Assembly (NCBI GenBank): GCA_015222965.1
Contig: JADFWF010000114.1
Location: forward strand, 1 to 10,290
DNA: 10,290 bases
Direction of reading: 5' to 3'
Origin: Pseudomonadota bacterium
GTDB taxonomy: Bacteria; Pseudomonadota; Gammaproteobacteria; SZUA-229
Positions 1-6,895 of this stretch are shown one piece after another; position 1 is the stretch's first letter, and the number at the start of each line of letters is the position of its first letter. The translations under genes were made by a program, and so were the position numbers. Below the pieces are notes generated by a model that was given only the letters and a program-made list of their open reading frames with translations, had not been told where the DNA came from and did not search any database.

Positions 1-135
1 CTCGGAGCAAGACCAAATAGGGGAACATAATGCGTGGTCCGCGCTGTTCCCGGGTAGGTTGCTTGAGATGCATGGTGACATGTCATCCAGATGAATGATT
101 GCCCTCGACAGAACCCGGCTTATCGGCCGACTCCC
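1..135 (+). ncRNA. rnpB: RNase P RNA (M1 RNA), 3' part, 5' end outside the window
   Basis: This is the catalytic RNA subunit of ribonuclease P, which with RnpA removes 5' leaders from precursor tRNAs. The segment matches the 3' part of bacterial type A RNase P RNA as I know it from E. coli. It shows GGAGCAAGACCAAATAGGGG near the start, GGGTAGG (52-58) followed by TGCTTGAG, AGATGAATGA (89-98), and the highly conserved ACAGAACCCGGCTTAT (108-123). Arms GGGAACA (21-27) and TGTTCCC (45-51) pair as in the equivalent E. coli stem. CATG-GTGA-CATG (71-82) forms a small hairpin with a GNRA tetraloop. The last bases, GGCCGACTC, should be the 3' strand of helix P1, whose partner lies upstream of the window. 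The mature 3' end near 135 is estimated from the homologue, just before a T-run. Identity is very secure; the exact end is not. Confidence 0.96.
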
Positions 136-147
136 TTTTTTATCATT

Positions 148-184
148 ATCAGCGCTTAGTTCGCCATATCAGGCGCTGATTTTT
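148..184 (+). terminator. Probable rho-independent terminator after rnpB
   Basis: A perfect 8 bp inverted repeat, ATCAGCGC (148-155) and GCGCTGAT (173-180), encloses a 17 nt loop and runs directly into TTTTT (180-184), with another T-run a few bases further on. Position and direction fit termination of rnpB and would insulate the dcw promoter from read-through. The loop is rather long for an intrinsic terminator, so efficiency may be moderate. A separate T-run at 136-141 marks the end of the mature RNA and could also contribute. Confidence 0.7.
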
Positions 185-279
185 GCTATTTTTGGTCAAA
201 AAATAGGCGTTTTCAGAGAAAACCTCATAAAAACACATTCCATATCGGAATCGTAATAAAACAAACTTAAAGTAAATTG

Positions 280-301
280 TTAGCTTTGATAATCAAGCTA
301 A
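280..301. repeat. Inverted repeat, possible operator
   Basis: TTAGCTT (280-286) and AAGCTAA (295-301) are perfect 7 bp reverse complements around an 8 nt centre. An alternative inner dyad, TTGAT-A-ATCAA (286-296), overlaps it. There is no following T-run, so it does not look like a terminator. Its size and symmetry would suit a dimeric regulator, but I do not recognise the motif and AT-rich DNA produces such dyads by chance. Confidence 0.35.
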
Positions 302-350
302 TGATTTAAAAAACATATCCTGTATTAGTTCTTTCTGTTTTTCTTAATTA

Positions 351-358
351 TTAGCTAA
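351..358. repeat. Short palindrome TTAGCTAA
   Basis: TTAGCTAA is a perfect 8 bp palindrome about 50 bp upstream of the -35 element. It shares the TTAGCT core with the arms of the dyad at 280-301; the two centres are about 64 bp apart. Function is unknown, and chance occurrence is plausible in this AT-rich stretch. Confidence 0.25.
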
Positions 359-405
359 GTTGCTGGCAGATATAGATTTTTTTATGTTTGTAGGTTTAAA
401 AAGGC

Positions 406-434
406 TTGCAATAGGCGGTCAAAATACCTATAGT
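406..434 (+). promoter_or_regulatory. Sigma70-type promoter of the mraZ (dcw) operon
   Basis: The -35 hexamer TTGCAA (406-411) matches the consensus TTGACA at four of six positions. The -10 hexamer TATAGT (429-434) matches TATAAT at five of six. They are separated by exactly 17 bp, the optimal spacing. Transcription would start near 441, giving a leader of about 95 nt before mraZ. The call is strengthened by the MraZ boxes beginning right at the predicted start, as in the mra promoter of E. coli. No other promoter of comparable quality was seen upstream of mraZ. Confidence 0.78.
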
Positions 435-442
435 GTCATTAT

Positions 443-468
443 GTGGGGGAAAGTGGGGAATTGTGGGT
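443..468 (+). promoter_or_regulatory. MraZ operator: three GTGGGN direct repeats with 10 bp period
   Basis: GTGGGG (443-448), GTGGGG (453-458) and GTGGGT (463-468) are direct repeats one helical turn apart. MraZ is known to bind TGGGN-type repeats spaced this way in front of its own gene. The boxes begin at the predicted transcription start, so bound MraZ would block initiation or promoter escape, giving negative autoregulation of the whole cluster. A weaker in-phase element, GTGTCA, lies at 433-438 over the -10 hexamer. Motif identity is strong; repression in this organism is inferred. Confidence 0.88.
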
Positions 469-507
469 TTTTAGATTAATCCCATCCCTAACCCGAACGG
501 TATGACT

Positions 508-523
508 TAAGGAAAACAGGAAG
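508..523 (+). promoter_or_regulatory. Ribosome binding region of mraZ
   Basis: Two purine-rich Shine-Dalgarno candidates precede the mraZ ATG: TAAGGAA (508-514) and AGGAAG (518-523). The nearer one is 12 nt from the start codon, slightly long, and the gap is almost all A and T. The second ATG-like option, ATG ACT TAA at 502-510, is only a two-codon reading frame overlapping the first candidate. Confidence 0.55.
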
Positions 524-535
524 CAATAATAAAAA

Positions 536-994
536 ATGCATTTCCGCGGTATCAACAATATAGCAGTAGACGCTAAAGGCAGAATGGCTATGCCTGCGCG
601 CTATCGCGATCGCCTGCTCGAAGCTTGCGGTGGCCGCCTGGTTGTTACTGTTGATCAGGATCATTGTTTGCTTGTTTATCCTCTGCCTGAATGGGAAGTC
701 ATCGAAGAAAAATTAATTAACCTGCCTAGCTTAAACAAACAGTCACGCCTTTTGCAACGTTTATTAATCGGCCATGCGACCGATCTGGAAATGGATGGCC
801 AGGGCAGGATCCTGTTGCCAGCCATGCTGCGTGAATATGCAGGCTTGAAAAAGAAAGCGGTGTTAATCGGTCAGGGTAAAAAGTTAGAAATCTGGGACGA
901 AGAAACCTGGGCACAAAGCCAGGAAGAGTGGGTAGAAGCAGTGCAGGCTGACGAAGGTAATCTTCCGGCGGCGCTGGAAGATCTGTCGCTTTAG
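536..994 (+). CDS. mraZ: Transcriptional regulator MraZ
   Basis: MraZ is a DNA-binding protein that forms a ring oligomer and represses its own operon by binding GTGGGN repeats; three such boxes lie upstream. The 152 aa product has the same length as E. coli MraZ. It contains the two SpoVT/AbrB-like halves of the family. The first has D12-x-K-G-R16 followed by M-A-M-P20, and the second has D87-G-Q-G-R91 followed by I-L-L-P95. The conserved Arg of each half is the DNA-contacting residue in the family. The start MHFRG is typical of the family and lies after two purine-rich ribosome binding candidates. It is the first gene of the operon and ends 8 nt before rsmH. No anomaly was seen. Identity is near certain; the regulatory role is inferred from the family and the operator. 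Confidence 0.97.
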   Translation: MHFRGINNIAVDAKGRMAMPARYRDRLLEACGGRLVVTVDQDHCLLVYPLPEWEVIEEKLINLPSLNKQSRLLQRLLIGHATDLEMDGQGRILLPAMLREYAGLKKKAVLIGQGKKLEIWDEETWAQSQEEWVEAVQADEGNLPAALEDLSL

Positions 995-1002
995 CTTATT
1001 GC

Positions 1003-1935
1003 ATGGGCGACTTTAACCACCAGCCAGTGCTTTTGAACGAAGCGCTGGAGTCGCTGAATATTCGTCCGTCAGGGATATATATTGACGCAACGTTTGGCCG
1101 AGGCGGACATAGCAAGGCCATCTTGCAGCAGTTAGACGAAGCGGGAAGGTTGATCGCATTTGATCAGGACCCGGAGGCAGTTGCCTTTGCCAGGCAGAAT
1201 TTTGCCGATGAGCCGCGTCTGACGATAGAACACTGTAACTTCAATCAGGTGGCGAGCGTGGTTGAGCAATTTGGTCTGACCGGAAAAATAGATGGCGTGC
1301 TGATGGATCTTGGTGTTTCATCACCGCAACTTGACGACGCTGAGCGTGGTTTTAGTTTTTTACGGTCAGGTCCGCTAGATATGCGTATGGATACGGAGCA
1401 GGGTATTACTGCTGCACAATGGTTGGCCAGGGTAAAACCGGCAGATCTGATAAATGTTCTCAAAAAATATGGCGAAGAAAAATTTGCCAAAAGAATTGCA
1501 ACAGCCATTGTGGAAATACGCGAACAGCGTGAGATAACCGAGACCGGTGATCTGGCTGAAATCATTTCAAATGCAATTCCTGTAAAAGAAAAACACAAGC
1601 ATCCTGCGACCCGGAGTTTTCAGGCGATCCGTATTTATGTGAATCAGGAATTGCGTTCGATCGAGCAGGGTTTAAAAGGAGCTGCTTCGGTACTGGCGAA
1701 AGGCGGGCGATTATCTGTGATCAGCTTTCATTCGCTAGAGGACAGGATCGTTAAGCGTTTTATGAGAGATATTTCCAGCCGGCCTAAACTGCCTGCTGGG
1801 TTGCCCGTGATGGAAGCGGATATAGAAGTGCCTTATCGGCTGGTTGCAAAACCAGTGGTAGCAGGTGCGAAAGAGCTGGATACCAACCCGAGAGCAAGAA
1901 GTGCGCGATTGCGTGTACTGGAGCGACGATTATGA
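1003..1935 (+). CDS. rsmH: 16S rRNA (cytosine(1402)-N(4))-methyltransferase RsmH
   Basis: RsmH (formerly MraW) uses S-adenosylmethionine to N4-methylate C1402 of 16S rRNA in the small-subunit P site. The 310 aa product is close to the E. coli length of 313. It has the family start H6-Q-P-V-L-L11, the SAM-binding motif D28-A-T-F-G-R-G-G-H-S37 and acidic D54-x-D56. Further on come [40 protein letters not shown], a C-terminal [16 protein letters not shown] and [14 protein letters not shown], all family signatures. The ATG at 1003 is supported by the N-terminal match to homologues, but no Shine-Dalgarno sequence is visible nearby; the closest purine run, GGAAG, is more than 20 nt away. Translation is therefore probably coupled to mraZ, which ends 8 nt upstream. 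The gene overlaps ftsL by 4 nt. Confidence 0.98.
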   Translation: MGDFNHQPVLLNEALESLNIRPSGIYIDATFGRGGHSKAILQQLDEAGRLIAFDQDPEAVAFARQNFADEPRLTIEHCNFNQVASVVEQFGLTGKIDGVLMDLGVSSPQLDDAERGFSFLRSGPLDMRMDTEQGITAAQWLARVKPADLINVLKKYGEEKFAKRIATAIVEIREQREITETGDLAEIISNAIPVKEKHKHPATRSFQAIRIYVNQELRSIEQGLKGAASVLAKGGRLSVISFHSLEDRIVKRFMRDISSRPKLPAGLPVMEADIEVPYRLVAKPVVAGAKELDTNPRARSARLRVLERRL

Positions 1936-2210
1936 ATGAAAGGCAACGCATATTAATTGTAGTCACACTTTTATTTAGTCTGGTTCTGGCGTCGGCGGTA
2001 TTGCTTATTTACAGCAAGCACCAGAGCAGAAAACTTTTTGTTGAGGTGCAGCAATTAAGGTATGAGATGGATGCATTAAATACAGAATGGAGCCAGTTGC
2101 AGCTGGAGCAGAGCGCCTGGTCCGGTCATGGCCGCATCGAGCGTGTAGCAAGAAAACAGTTATCAATGATAATGCCAGAATCTGGCGATGTGGTATTTGT
2201 AAAACAGTGA
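1932..2210 (+). CDS. ftsL: Cell division protein FtsL
   Basis: FtsL is a bitopic inner-membrane protein that forms the FtsQLB complex with FtsB and FtsQ and activates FtsWI during septation. The 92 aa product is shorter than E. coli FtsL (121 aa) but close to other gammaproteobacterial forms. A six-residue cytoplasmic tail (MNERQR) is followed by one membrane segment, about residues 7-27. A periplasmic region rich in Leu and Gln then follows, suited to the coiled coil that pairs with FtsB. The end, [20 protein letters not shown], is the typical FtsL C-terminal signature. The start ATG overlaps the rsmH stop (ATGA), with GGAG eight nt upstream. Its stop overlaps the GTG start of ftsI. Sequence conservation in this family is low, so the call relies on position, topology and the C-terminal motif. 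Confidence 0.94.
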   Translation: MNERQRILIVVTLLFSLVLASAVLLIYSKHQSRKLFVEVQQLRYEMDALNTEWSQLQLEQSAWSGHGRIERVARKQLSMIMPESGDVVFVKQ

Positions 2211-3982
2211 AAAGTTATCGCCAAAATAAGCAGAAAATAAAACCGTTAGCTTCGTGGCGTCGCCTGTCTGTGGTTGTGGTTTTTACCTTACTGGCAAGCG
2301 CGTTGCTAGTGAAAACGCTGGATATGCAGATTCTACGCAGTGAATTTTTTGAGCGCCAGGGTGATGCGCGGCAGTTGCGTACCGTCTCAATATCTGCACA
2401 TCGTGGTGATATCGTCGACAGGAATGGTGAGCCATTTGCGGTCAGTGCGCCGGTAAACAGTATCTGGATAAATCCAAAAGTTGCGAAAGATCATTTAGAT
2501 GAAATTACTGTTGTGGCAAAATTACTGTCGCTGGATGCTATCAGTTTAAAAGACAAGATAAAAAGGAATGGTTCCCGTGAGTTTTTATATCTGAAACGCC
2601 ATGCTTCGCCCGAGCTGTCAGAAAAAGTGATGGCGTTAAAAGTGCCCGGTGTTGCTCTGCAGAATGAATATCACCGGTATTATCCTAGTGGCGAAGTCGC
2701 TGCGCATGTTATCGGCTTTTCGGATATCGATGATAACGGGCAGGAAGGTGTAGAACTGGCGTTTGATGAATGGTTAAAAGGGCACCCTGGCAAGAAACGG
2801 GTAATACGTGATCGCCTGGGGCGTGCCTTTGATGACGTCGAACGCATCAAATCAGCTCAGCCGGGCAAGTCCTTAAGGTTGAGCCTGGATAAACGTCTGC
2901 AGTACCTTACCTATCGCACGTTAAAAGCTGCCGTTTTAAAACATAATGCGGTTGCTGGTTCTGCGGTCGTGCTTGATGTAAAAACAGGTGAAGTACTGGC
3001 GATGGTGAATCAGCCATCTTTTAATGTGAATGACAGAAAACAGTTAAAACCGCAGGCAACAAGAAATCGTGCGGTTACCGATGTGTTTGAGCCGGGTTCA
3101 ACGATGAAGCCAATCACCATAGCGGCAGCATTGGAAAGTGGTCGCTGGAAACCCTTTTATAAAGTGGAGACGGCGCCGGGTTATATGCGGGTCAGCGGTA
3201 ATACCATACGTGATCATAAAAATTATGGTGACCTCGATGTCGGTGGTGTGCTGGAAAAATCCAGTAATGTCGGTATCGCCAAGATAGCTCTGGCAATGGA
3301 TGCTGAGAAGCAGTGGTCTATGTATCAGAGCCTGGGTCTCGGCGTTACCACGGGAAGTGGTTTTCCAGGTGAGGCCAGTGGTCAGCTTTCCCTGAATGCA
3401 TTGAGTAATGATTTTGCCCGTGCTTCGATGGCTTTTGGTTATGGTGTCTCTGTTACACCTCTGCAACTGGCGCATGCGTACTCAGCAATTGCTGCAGACG
3501 GCGTATTACGTCCGGTAAGTTTTTTGATCGACGAAGACCGCGGTAGTGCGAAAGTACCTGATGGTAAGCGTGTGATGTCTGCAAAGACGGCGCAAACGGT
3601 GAGAAAAATGATGCAGCGGGTTGTTTCAGACAAAGGTACCGGGCAGCGTGCGAGCGTGGCGAATTATAGTGTCGCCGGTAAGACAGGAACGGTGCATAAG
3701 TTTATTGCCGGCGGTTACGCTGAAGATCGTTATATTTCAATATTTTCGGGCATGGTGCCGGCTGATAAGCCTGAGCTGGTCATGGTAGTGATGATCGACG
3801 AACCAAGAAATGGTGAGCACTATGGCGGTCTGGTGGCTGCACCGGTGTTCAGCCAGGTGATGTCTGGTGCGATGCGCCTGTTAGATATTGCGCCAGACAG
3901 GGTTTCTAAAAATCAGTTGATGAACGCTGGCTCTTCCTCGCAGGAAAAATCAATCACGGTGGCGGCAAGTCATGCAGAATGA
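2207..3982 (+). CDS. ftsI: Septal peptidoglycan transpeptidase FtsI (PBP3)
   Basis: FtsI is the class B penicillin-binding protein that crosslinks septal peptidoglycan in the periplasm together with FtsW. From GTG 2207 it is 591 aa, against 588 in E. coli. It has a short basic cytoplasmic tail, one membrane anchor (about residues 20-36), and a pedestal domain starting with H65-R-G-D-I-V-D-R-N-G74. The transpeptidase domain has all three catalytic motifs: S298-T-M-K301 with the acylated Ser298, S352-S-N354, and K492-T-G494. I chose GTG 2207 because it is in frame and overlaps the ftsL stop as GTGA. It also gives the family length and a normal tail-plus-anchor N terminus. The upstream in-frame ATG at 2087 would add 40 unrelated residues read from inside ftsL. 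The gene overlaps murE by 11 nt. Confidence 0.97.
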   Translation: MKSYRQNKQKIKPLASWRRLSVVVVFTLLASALLVKTLDMQILRSEFFERQGDARQLRTVSISAHRGDIVDRNGEPFAVSAPVNSIWINPKVAKDHLDEITVVAKLLSLDAISLKDKIKRNGSREFLYLKRHASPELSEKVMALKVPGVALQNEYHRYYPSGEVAAHVIGFSDIDDNGQEGVELAFDEWLKGHPGKKRVIRDRLGRAFDDVERIKSAQPGKSLRLSLDKRLQYLTYRTLKAAVLKHNAVAGSAVVLDVKTGEVLAMVNQPSFNVNDRKQLKPQATRNRAVTDVFEPGSTMKPITIAAALESGRWKPFYKVETAPGYMRVSGNTIRDHKNYGDLDVGGVLEKSSNVGIAKIALAMDAEKQWSMYQSLGLGVTTGSGFPGEASGQLSLNALSNDFARASMAFGYGVSVTPLQLAHAYSAIAADGVLRPVSFLIDEDRGSAKVPDGKRVMSAKTAQTVRKMMQRVVSDKGTGQRASVANYSVAGKTGTVHKFIAGGYAEDRYISIFSGMVPADKPELVMVVMIDEPRNGEHYGGLVAAPVFSQVMSGAMRLLDIAPDRVSKNQLMNAGSSSQEKSITVAASHAE

Positions 3983-5525
3983 AGTTGCTCTAGACTTTTT
4001 ACTCGAAGGTTTCATCGATGATGTTCTGGTCGAGCAGTGCCGCGATATAACGATCAACGCACTGGTTCAGGATAACCGCAAGGCGCGTAGCGGAAATCTT
4101 TTTATAGCGCATCAGGGTTATAACACGCACGGCCTTTTGTATGCGCAGGATGCTGTCGCCAAGGGTGTCAGCGTTGTCCTGTGGGACGGTGACCTGGAAA
4201 ATCGCAACGAGATTCTGGATTCGATTTCAAATAAAGTTCTGTGTATACACTGTGAAGACCTGAAGTTTAAAGTCGGTGCTATCGCCTCACGTTATTACGA
4301 GCAGCCTTCATTATCATTGAATACTATCGGTGTTACCGGCACTGACGGTAAAACATCTATCGCACATTTTCTTGCGCAGTGTCTCGATGCTTATGATGTG
4401 CACTGTGGCATATTAGGTACATTGGGTAACGGTTTTATCAATGACCTGCATCCGACAGGTCTTACCACGGTTGATGCTCTTCTAGTGCAGAAAACACTTT
4501 CTGATATTCAGAAGGCGGGTGCAAAACATGTGGTGATGGAAGTGTCTTCGCATGGGCTGGATCAGGGGCGGGTAAACGGTGTGGCATTTACCACGGCTGT
4601 TTTCAGTAATATGGCATCTGATCATCTTGATTACCACGGCACGCTGGATAATTATGCGGCTGCAAAAAAACGCCTGTTCTATACCCCGGGTCTGGGTGCG
4701 GCGGTAATAAATCTTGATGATGAATATGGTCTTAAGCTGGCAAAAGAAGTGCGGGATCATGTTTGCGTCTGGGGTTACAGTCTGAAAAAAGATATTTCAG
4801 AATATAAAGATTGCGCAGATTATTTTGTCAACGCGCAGGAGATAAAACCGTTCGAGCGCGGTTATCATCTGTCTGTTTCCAGTCCGAAGGGTGAAGCCTG
4901 TTTTGATATTCCGCTATTAGGCCGATTTAATGTTTCTAATGCGTTAGCTGTGCTAGCCACTTTGCTGGTAAGTCAGTTTTCTCTCGAGAATGCAGTAAAC
5001 AGTCTTTCTGCGGTTCGTTCGGTTGATGGTCGCGTGGAAATTATTGCAGAACAGGGTAAACCTGTCGTGGTGGTGGATTATGCGCACACCGAACAGGGAC
5101 TGTCGGCTGTCTGTCAGTCGATGCGTGAACATTTTACAGGTGATGTGTGGTGTGTTTTTGGTTGTGGTGGTGACCGTGATCGCAGCAAACGTCCACTGAT
5201 GGCAAAGATTGCAGAGAAATATGCCGACAGAATTATCGTCACGACGGATAACCCTCGCCATGAAGACCCGCAAGCCATTATCGATGAGGTAATGGCGGGT
5301 TTTTCATCAACAGATAATGTCGAAGCCGTGCTCGACCGGCGCACTGCTATCGATATCGCGATCACCAATGCGCAGCCTGGCGATGTTGTTTTGCTGGCAG
5401 GTAAAGGTCATGAGACCAGCCAGATCGTAGGTGATGTGCATATCGCATTTGATGATCGCCGGGTTGCGCGTGAGTTCCTGTCGATCAGAGCCCCGAATGA
5501 TAGAAGCGAGGGGGGCGCGGCATGA
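3972..5525 (+). CDS. murE: UDP-N-acetylmuramoyl-L-alanyl-D-glutamate--2,6-diaminopimelate ligase
   Basis: MurE is the cytoplasmic ATP-dependent ligase that adds meso-diaminopimelate to UDP-MurNAc-L-Ala-D-Glu. The 517 aa product is somewhat longer than E. coli MurE (495). Mur ligase domains are visible in order. The N-terminal UDP-binding domain includes D34-N-R36. The central domain has ATP loop G123-T-D-G-K-T128, the segment EVSSHGLDQGR, and the AAAK segment with Lys232 at the carbamylated-lysine position. The C-terminal domain has D426-N-P-R429-x-E-D-P, the motif that marks meso-DAP rather than lysine specificity. Two residues differ from those I expect: Asp125 where Asn is usual in GTNGKT, and Asn35 where Ser is usual in the DSR motif that contacts uracil. 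ATG 3972 lies inside the end of ftsI and has only a weak GGTGG ribosome site, so coupling is likely. Confidence 0.97.
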   Translation: MQNEVALDFLLEGFIDDVLVEQCRDITINALVQDNRKARSGNLFIAHQGYNTHGLLYAQDAVAKGVSVVLWDGDLENRNEILDSISNKVLCIHCEDLKFKVGAIASRYYEQPSLSLNTIGVTGTDGKTSIAHFLAQCLDAYDVHCGILGTLGNGFINDLHPTGLTTVDALLVQKTLSDIQKAGAKHVVMEVSSHGLDQGRVNGVAFTTAVFSNMASDHLDYHGTLDNYAAAKKRLFYTPGLGAAVINLDDEYGLKLAKEVRDHVCVWGYSLKKDISEYKDCADYFVNAQEIKPFERGYHLSVSSPKGEACFDIPLLGRFNVSNALAVLATLLVSQFSLENAVNSLSAVRSVDGRVEIIAEQGKPVVVVDYAHTEQGLSAVCQSMREHFTGDVWCVFGCGGDRDRSKRPLMAKIAEKYADRIIVTTDNPRHEDPQAIIDEVMAGFSSTDNVEAVLDRRTAIDIAITNAQPGDVVLLAGKGHETSQIVGDVHIAFDDRRVAREFLSIRAPNDRSEGGAA

Positions 5526-5533
5526 TGATGATG
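5508..5533 (+). promoter_or_regulatory. Ribosome binding site and run of four ATG codons at the murF start
   Basis: GAGGGGGG (5508-5515) is a strong, unusually G-rich Shine-Dalgarno sequence inside the end of murE. Four consecutive in-frame ATG codons follow (5522, 5525, 5528, 5531). Spacing from the G-run is 6 nt to the first ATG, 9 to the second and 12 to the third, so the ribosome could begin at any of the first three. The first forms the ATGA overlap with the murE stop, which favours it for coupling. The choice changes only the number of N-terminal methionines. Confidence 0.6.
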
Positions 5534-6895
5534 TCACAGATCGCCGAAGCTCTTGGTGCGTCATTACATGGTGATGACGTAATGATAATGGGCGTATCCA
5601 AAGATACTCGTGACATCCATGCAGGTGATCTATACGTCGCGCTCAAAGGAGAACGTTTCGACGGGCATCAGTTTGTTGCTGAAGCAAATTCATCTGGTGC
5701 TGTCGGTGCGCTGGTGAGTGACTCTCAGTCGGTCGATGTGCCGCAGGTGCAGGTCGACGATACACGTATCGCGCTGGGGCAGCTGGCGGCATACTGGCGT
5801 AAAAAATTTACTGGCAAACTGATCGGAATTACCGGCAGTAATGGCAAGACTTCGGTGAAGGAAATGTGCCGAAAAATTCTGACTGATTATTCTGATGTGT
5901 CTGAAGTGCTATCAACAAAAGGCAATCTGAATAATGATATCGGTCTGCCGATGATGCTGCTCGAACTGACTGATCAGCACCAGTTTGCGGTCATCGAAAT
6001 GGGCGCAAATCACGTCGGTGAGATCGATTACCTTACGTCGATAGCGCGGCCCGATGTCGCCGTGGTGACAAATGCCGGGCCTGCACATCTCGAAGGTTTT
6101 GGTTCGCTGGAAAATATAGCAAAAGCAAAAGCTGAGATATACAAAGGTTTGTCAGGCAACGGTGTCGCGGTGGTTAATCTGGATGATGCTTTTAGTTCGA
6201 TGTGGATTGATTATTGTTCAGAATACAGTGCGGGCAAGAGTGTTGTCACTTTTTCCATGCTGGATGACTCTGCAGATGTTTTTGCGAAACTGACTGCTGA
6301 CAATTGTTATCAGATTATCACCTCAGATGATCGTGCTGATCTACAGCTTAAGGTGCCCGGTAAGCATAATGTGATGAATGCACTTGCTGCAATCGCAGCG
6401 ACATCATCACTCGAAGTTCCGTTGCAGGATATCGTTGTTTCACTGTCTGAGTTTGAAAACATTCAGGGTCGATTAACTGCTGTAAACAGCGAAGCTGGCT
6501 TCCGTGTTATCGATGATACCTATAATGCGAACCCGCTATCTGTGTCTGCTGCGATCGATGTGCTTGCGGATATGCAGACGGACACCGTTCTGGTCCTGGG
6601 TGATATGGCAGAGCTGGGAGAAGATGCAGACAAGTTACACGGTGAGATAGGTGCCAAAGCAAAAGATGCTGGTATCAAGGCGCTATATGCTACCGGAAAG
6701 TTAAGCGAGAGTACGGTTGCGGCGTTCGGTGAAAATGGATTTTATTTTAAAAATAAAAACGACTTGATAAATGCTTTAAATAAAAATCTAACGGCAGATG
6801 AAGTTGTATTAGTAAAAGGTTCTCGCAGTGCGGCTATGGAAGAAGTAGTTGAACGGATATTAACCCAAAAAAATAAAAACAAGAGGGTGAACTAA
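5522..6895 (+). CDS. murF: UDP-N-acetylmuramoyl-tripeptide--D-alanyl-D-alanine ligase
   Basis: MurF completes the cytoplasmic precursor by adding the dipeptide D-Ala-D-Ala to UDP-MurNAc-tripeptide with ATP. The 457 aa product matches the family length (E. coli 452). The N-terminal substrate domain has the [18 protein letters not shown] pattern. The ATP loop is G105-S-N-G-K-T110, followed by [12 protein letters not shown], the family-typical [20 protein letters not shown] (with the lysine region equivalent to the carbamylated Lys) and the C-terminal [13 protein letters not shown] and LGDMAELG motifs. The gene overlaps murE by 4 nt (ATGA) and shares one base with mraY (TAATG). Roughly the last 50 codons (6725-6895) are much richer in A and T than the rest, encoding a Lys/Asn-rich stretch. 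This lies in a poorly conserved part of the protein and does not look like a transferred segment. Confidence 0.98.
   Translation: MMMMSQIAEALGASLHGDDVMIMGVSKDTRDIHAGDLYVALKGERFDGHQFVAEANSSGAVGALVSDSQSVDVPQVQVDDTRIALGQLAAYWRKKFTGKLIGITGSNGKTSVKEMCRKILTDYSDVSEVLSTKGNLNNDIGLPMMLLELTDQHQFAVIEMGANHVGEIDYLTSIARPDVAVVTNAGPAHLEGFGSLENIAKAKAEIYKGLSGNGVAVVNLDDAFSSMWIDYCSEYSAGKSVVTFSMLDDSADVFAKLTADNCYQIITSDDRADLQLKVPGKHNVMNALAAIAATSSLEVPLQDIVVSLSEFENIQGRLTAVNSEAGFRVIDDTYNANPLSVSAAIDVLADMQTDTVLVLGDMAELGEDADKLHGEIGAKAKDAGIKALYATGKLSESTVAAFGENGFYFKNKNDLINALNKNLTADEVVLVKGSRSAAMEEVVERILTQKNKNKRVN
6883..6888 (+). promoter_or_regulatory. Shine-Dalgarno site of mraY
   Basis: GAGGGT lies 6 nt before the mraY ATG at 6895, inside the last codons of murF. 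It stands out in an A-rich surround and supports the chosen mraY start, which is fused to the murF stop as TAATG, a typical stop-restart arrangement. Confidence 0.7.

Larger units (their letters stand above)
185..405. other. AT-rich intergenic region upstream of the dcw promoter, no gene seen
   Basis: This stretch between the rnpB terminator and the mraZ promoter is clearly richer in A and T than the genes around it. I see no open reading frame with a ribosome binding site on either strand, and no tRNA-like structure. It holds three small dyad symmetries: ATTCC/GGAAT around 237-251, the 7 bp arms at 280-301, and TTAGCTAA at 351-358. The A/T tracts just upstream of the -35 element (for example a T-run at 377-383 and TTTAAAAA at 395-402) could act as an UP element for the promoter, but this is inference. 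Confidence 0.6.

Noticed and set aside
237..251. Short inverted repeat ATTCC/GGAAT
   Set aside because: Arms of only 5 bp with a 5 nt loop in AT-rich DNA; no T-run, no nearby gene to regulate, and no repeat elsewhere that I noticed.
384..479. Small open frame of 31 codons across the promoter region
   Set aside because: It starts upstream of the predicted transcription start, has no ribosome site, and runs through the promoter and MraZ boxes, so it is best explained as chance.
2087..2206. N-terminal 40-residue extension of FtsI from ATG 2087
   Set aside because: It is read out of frame from inside ftsL, has no family resemblance, and GTG 2207 gives the right length and topology with a GTGA overlap.
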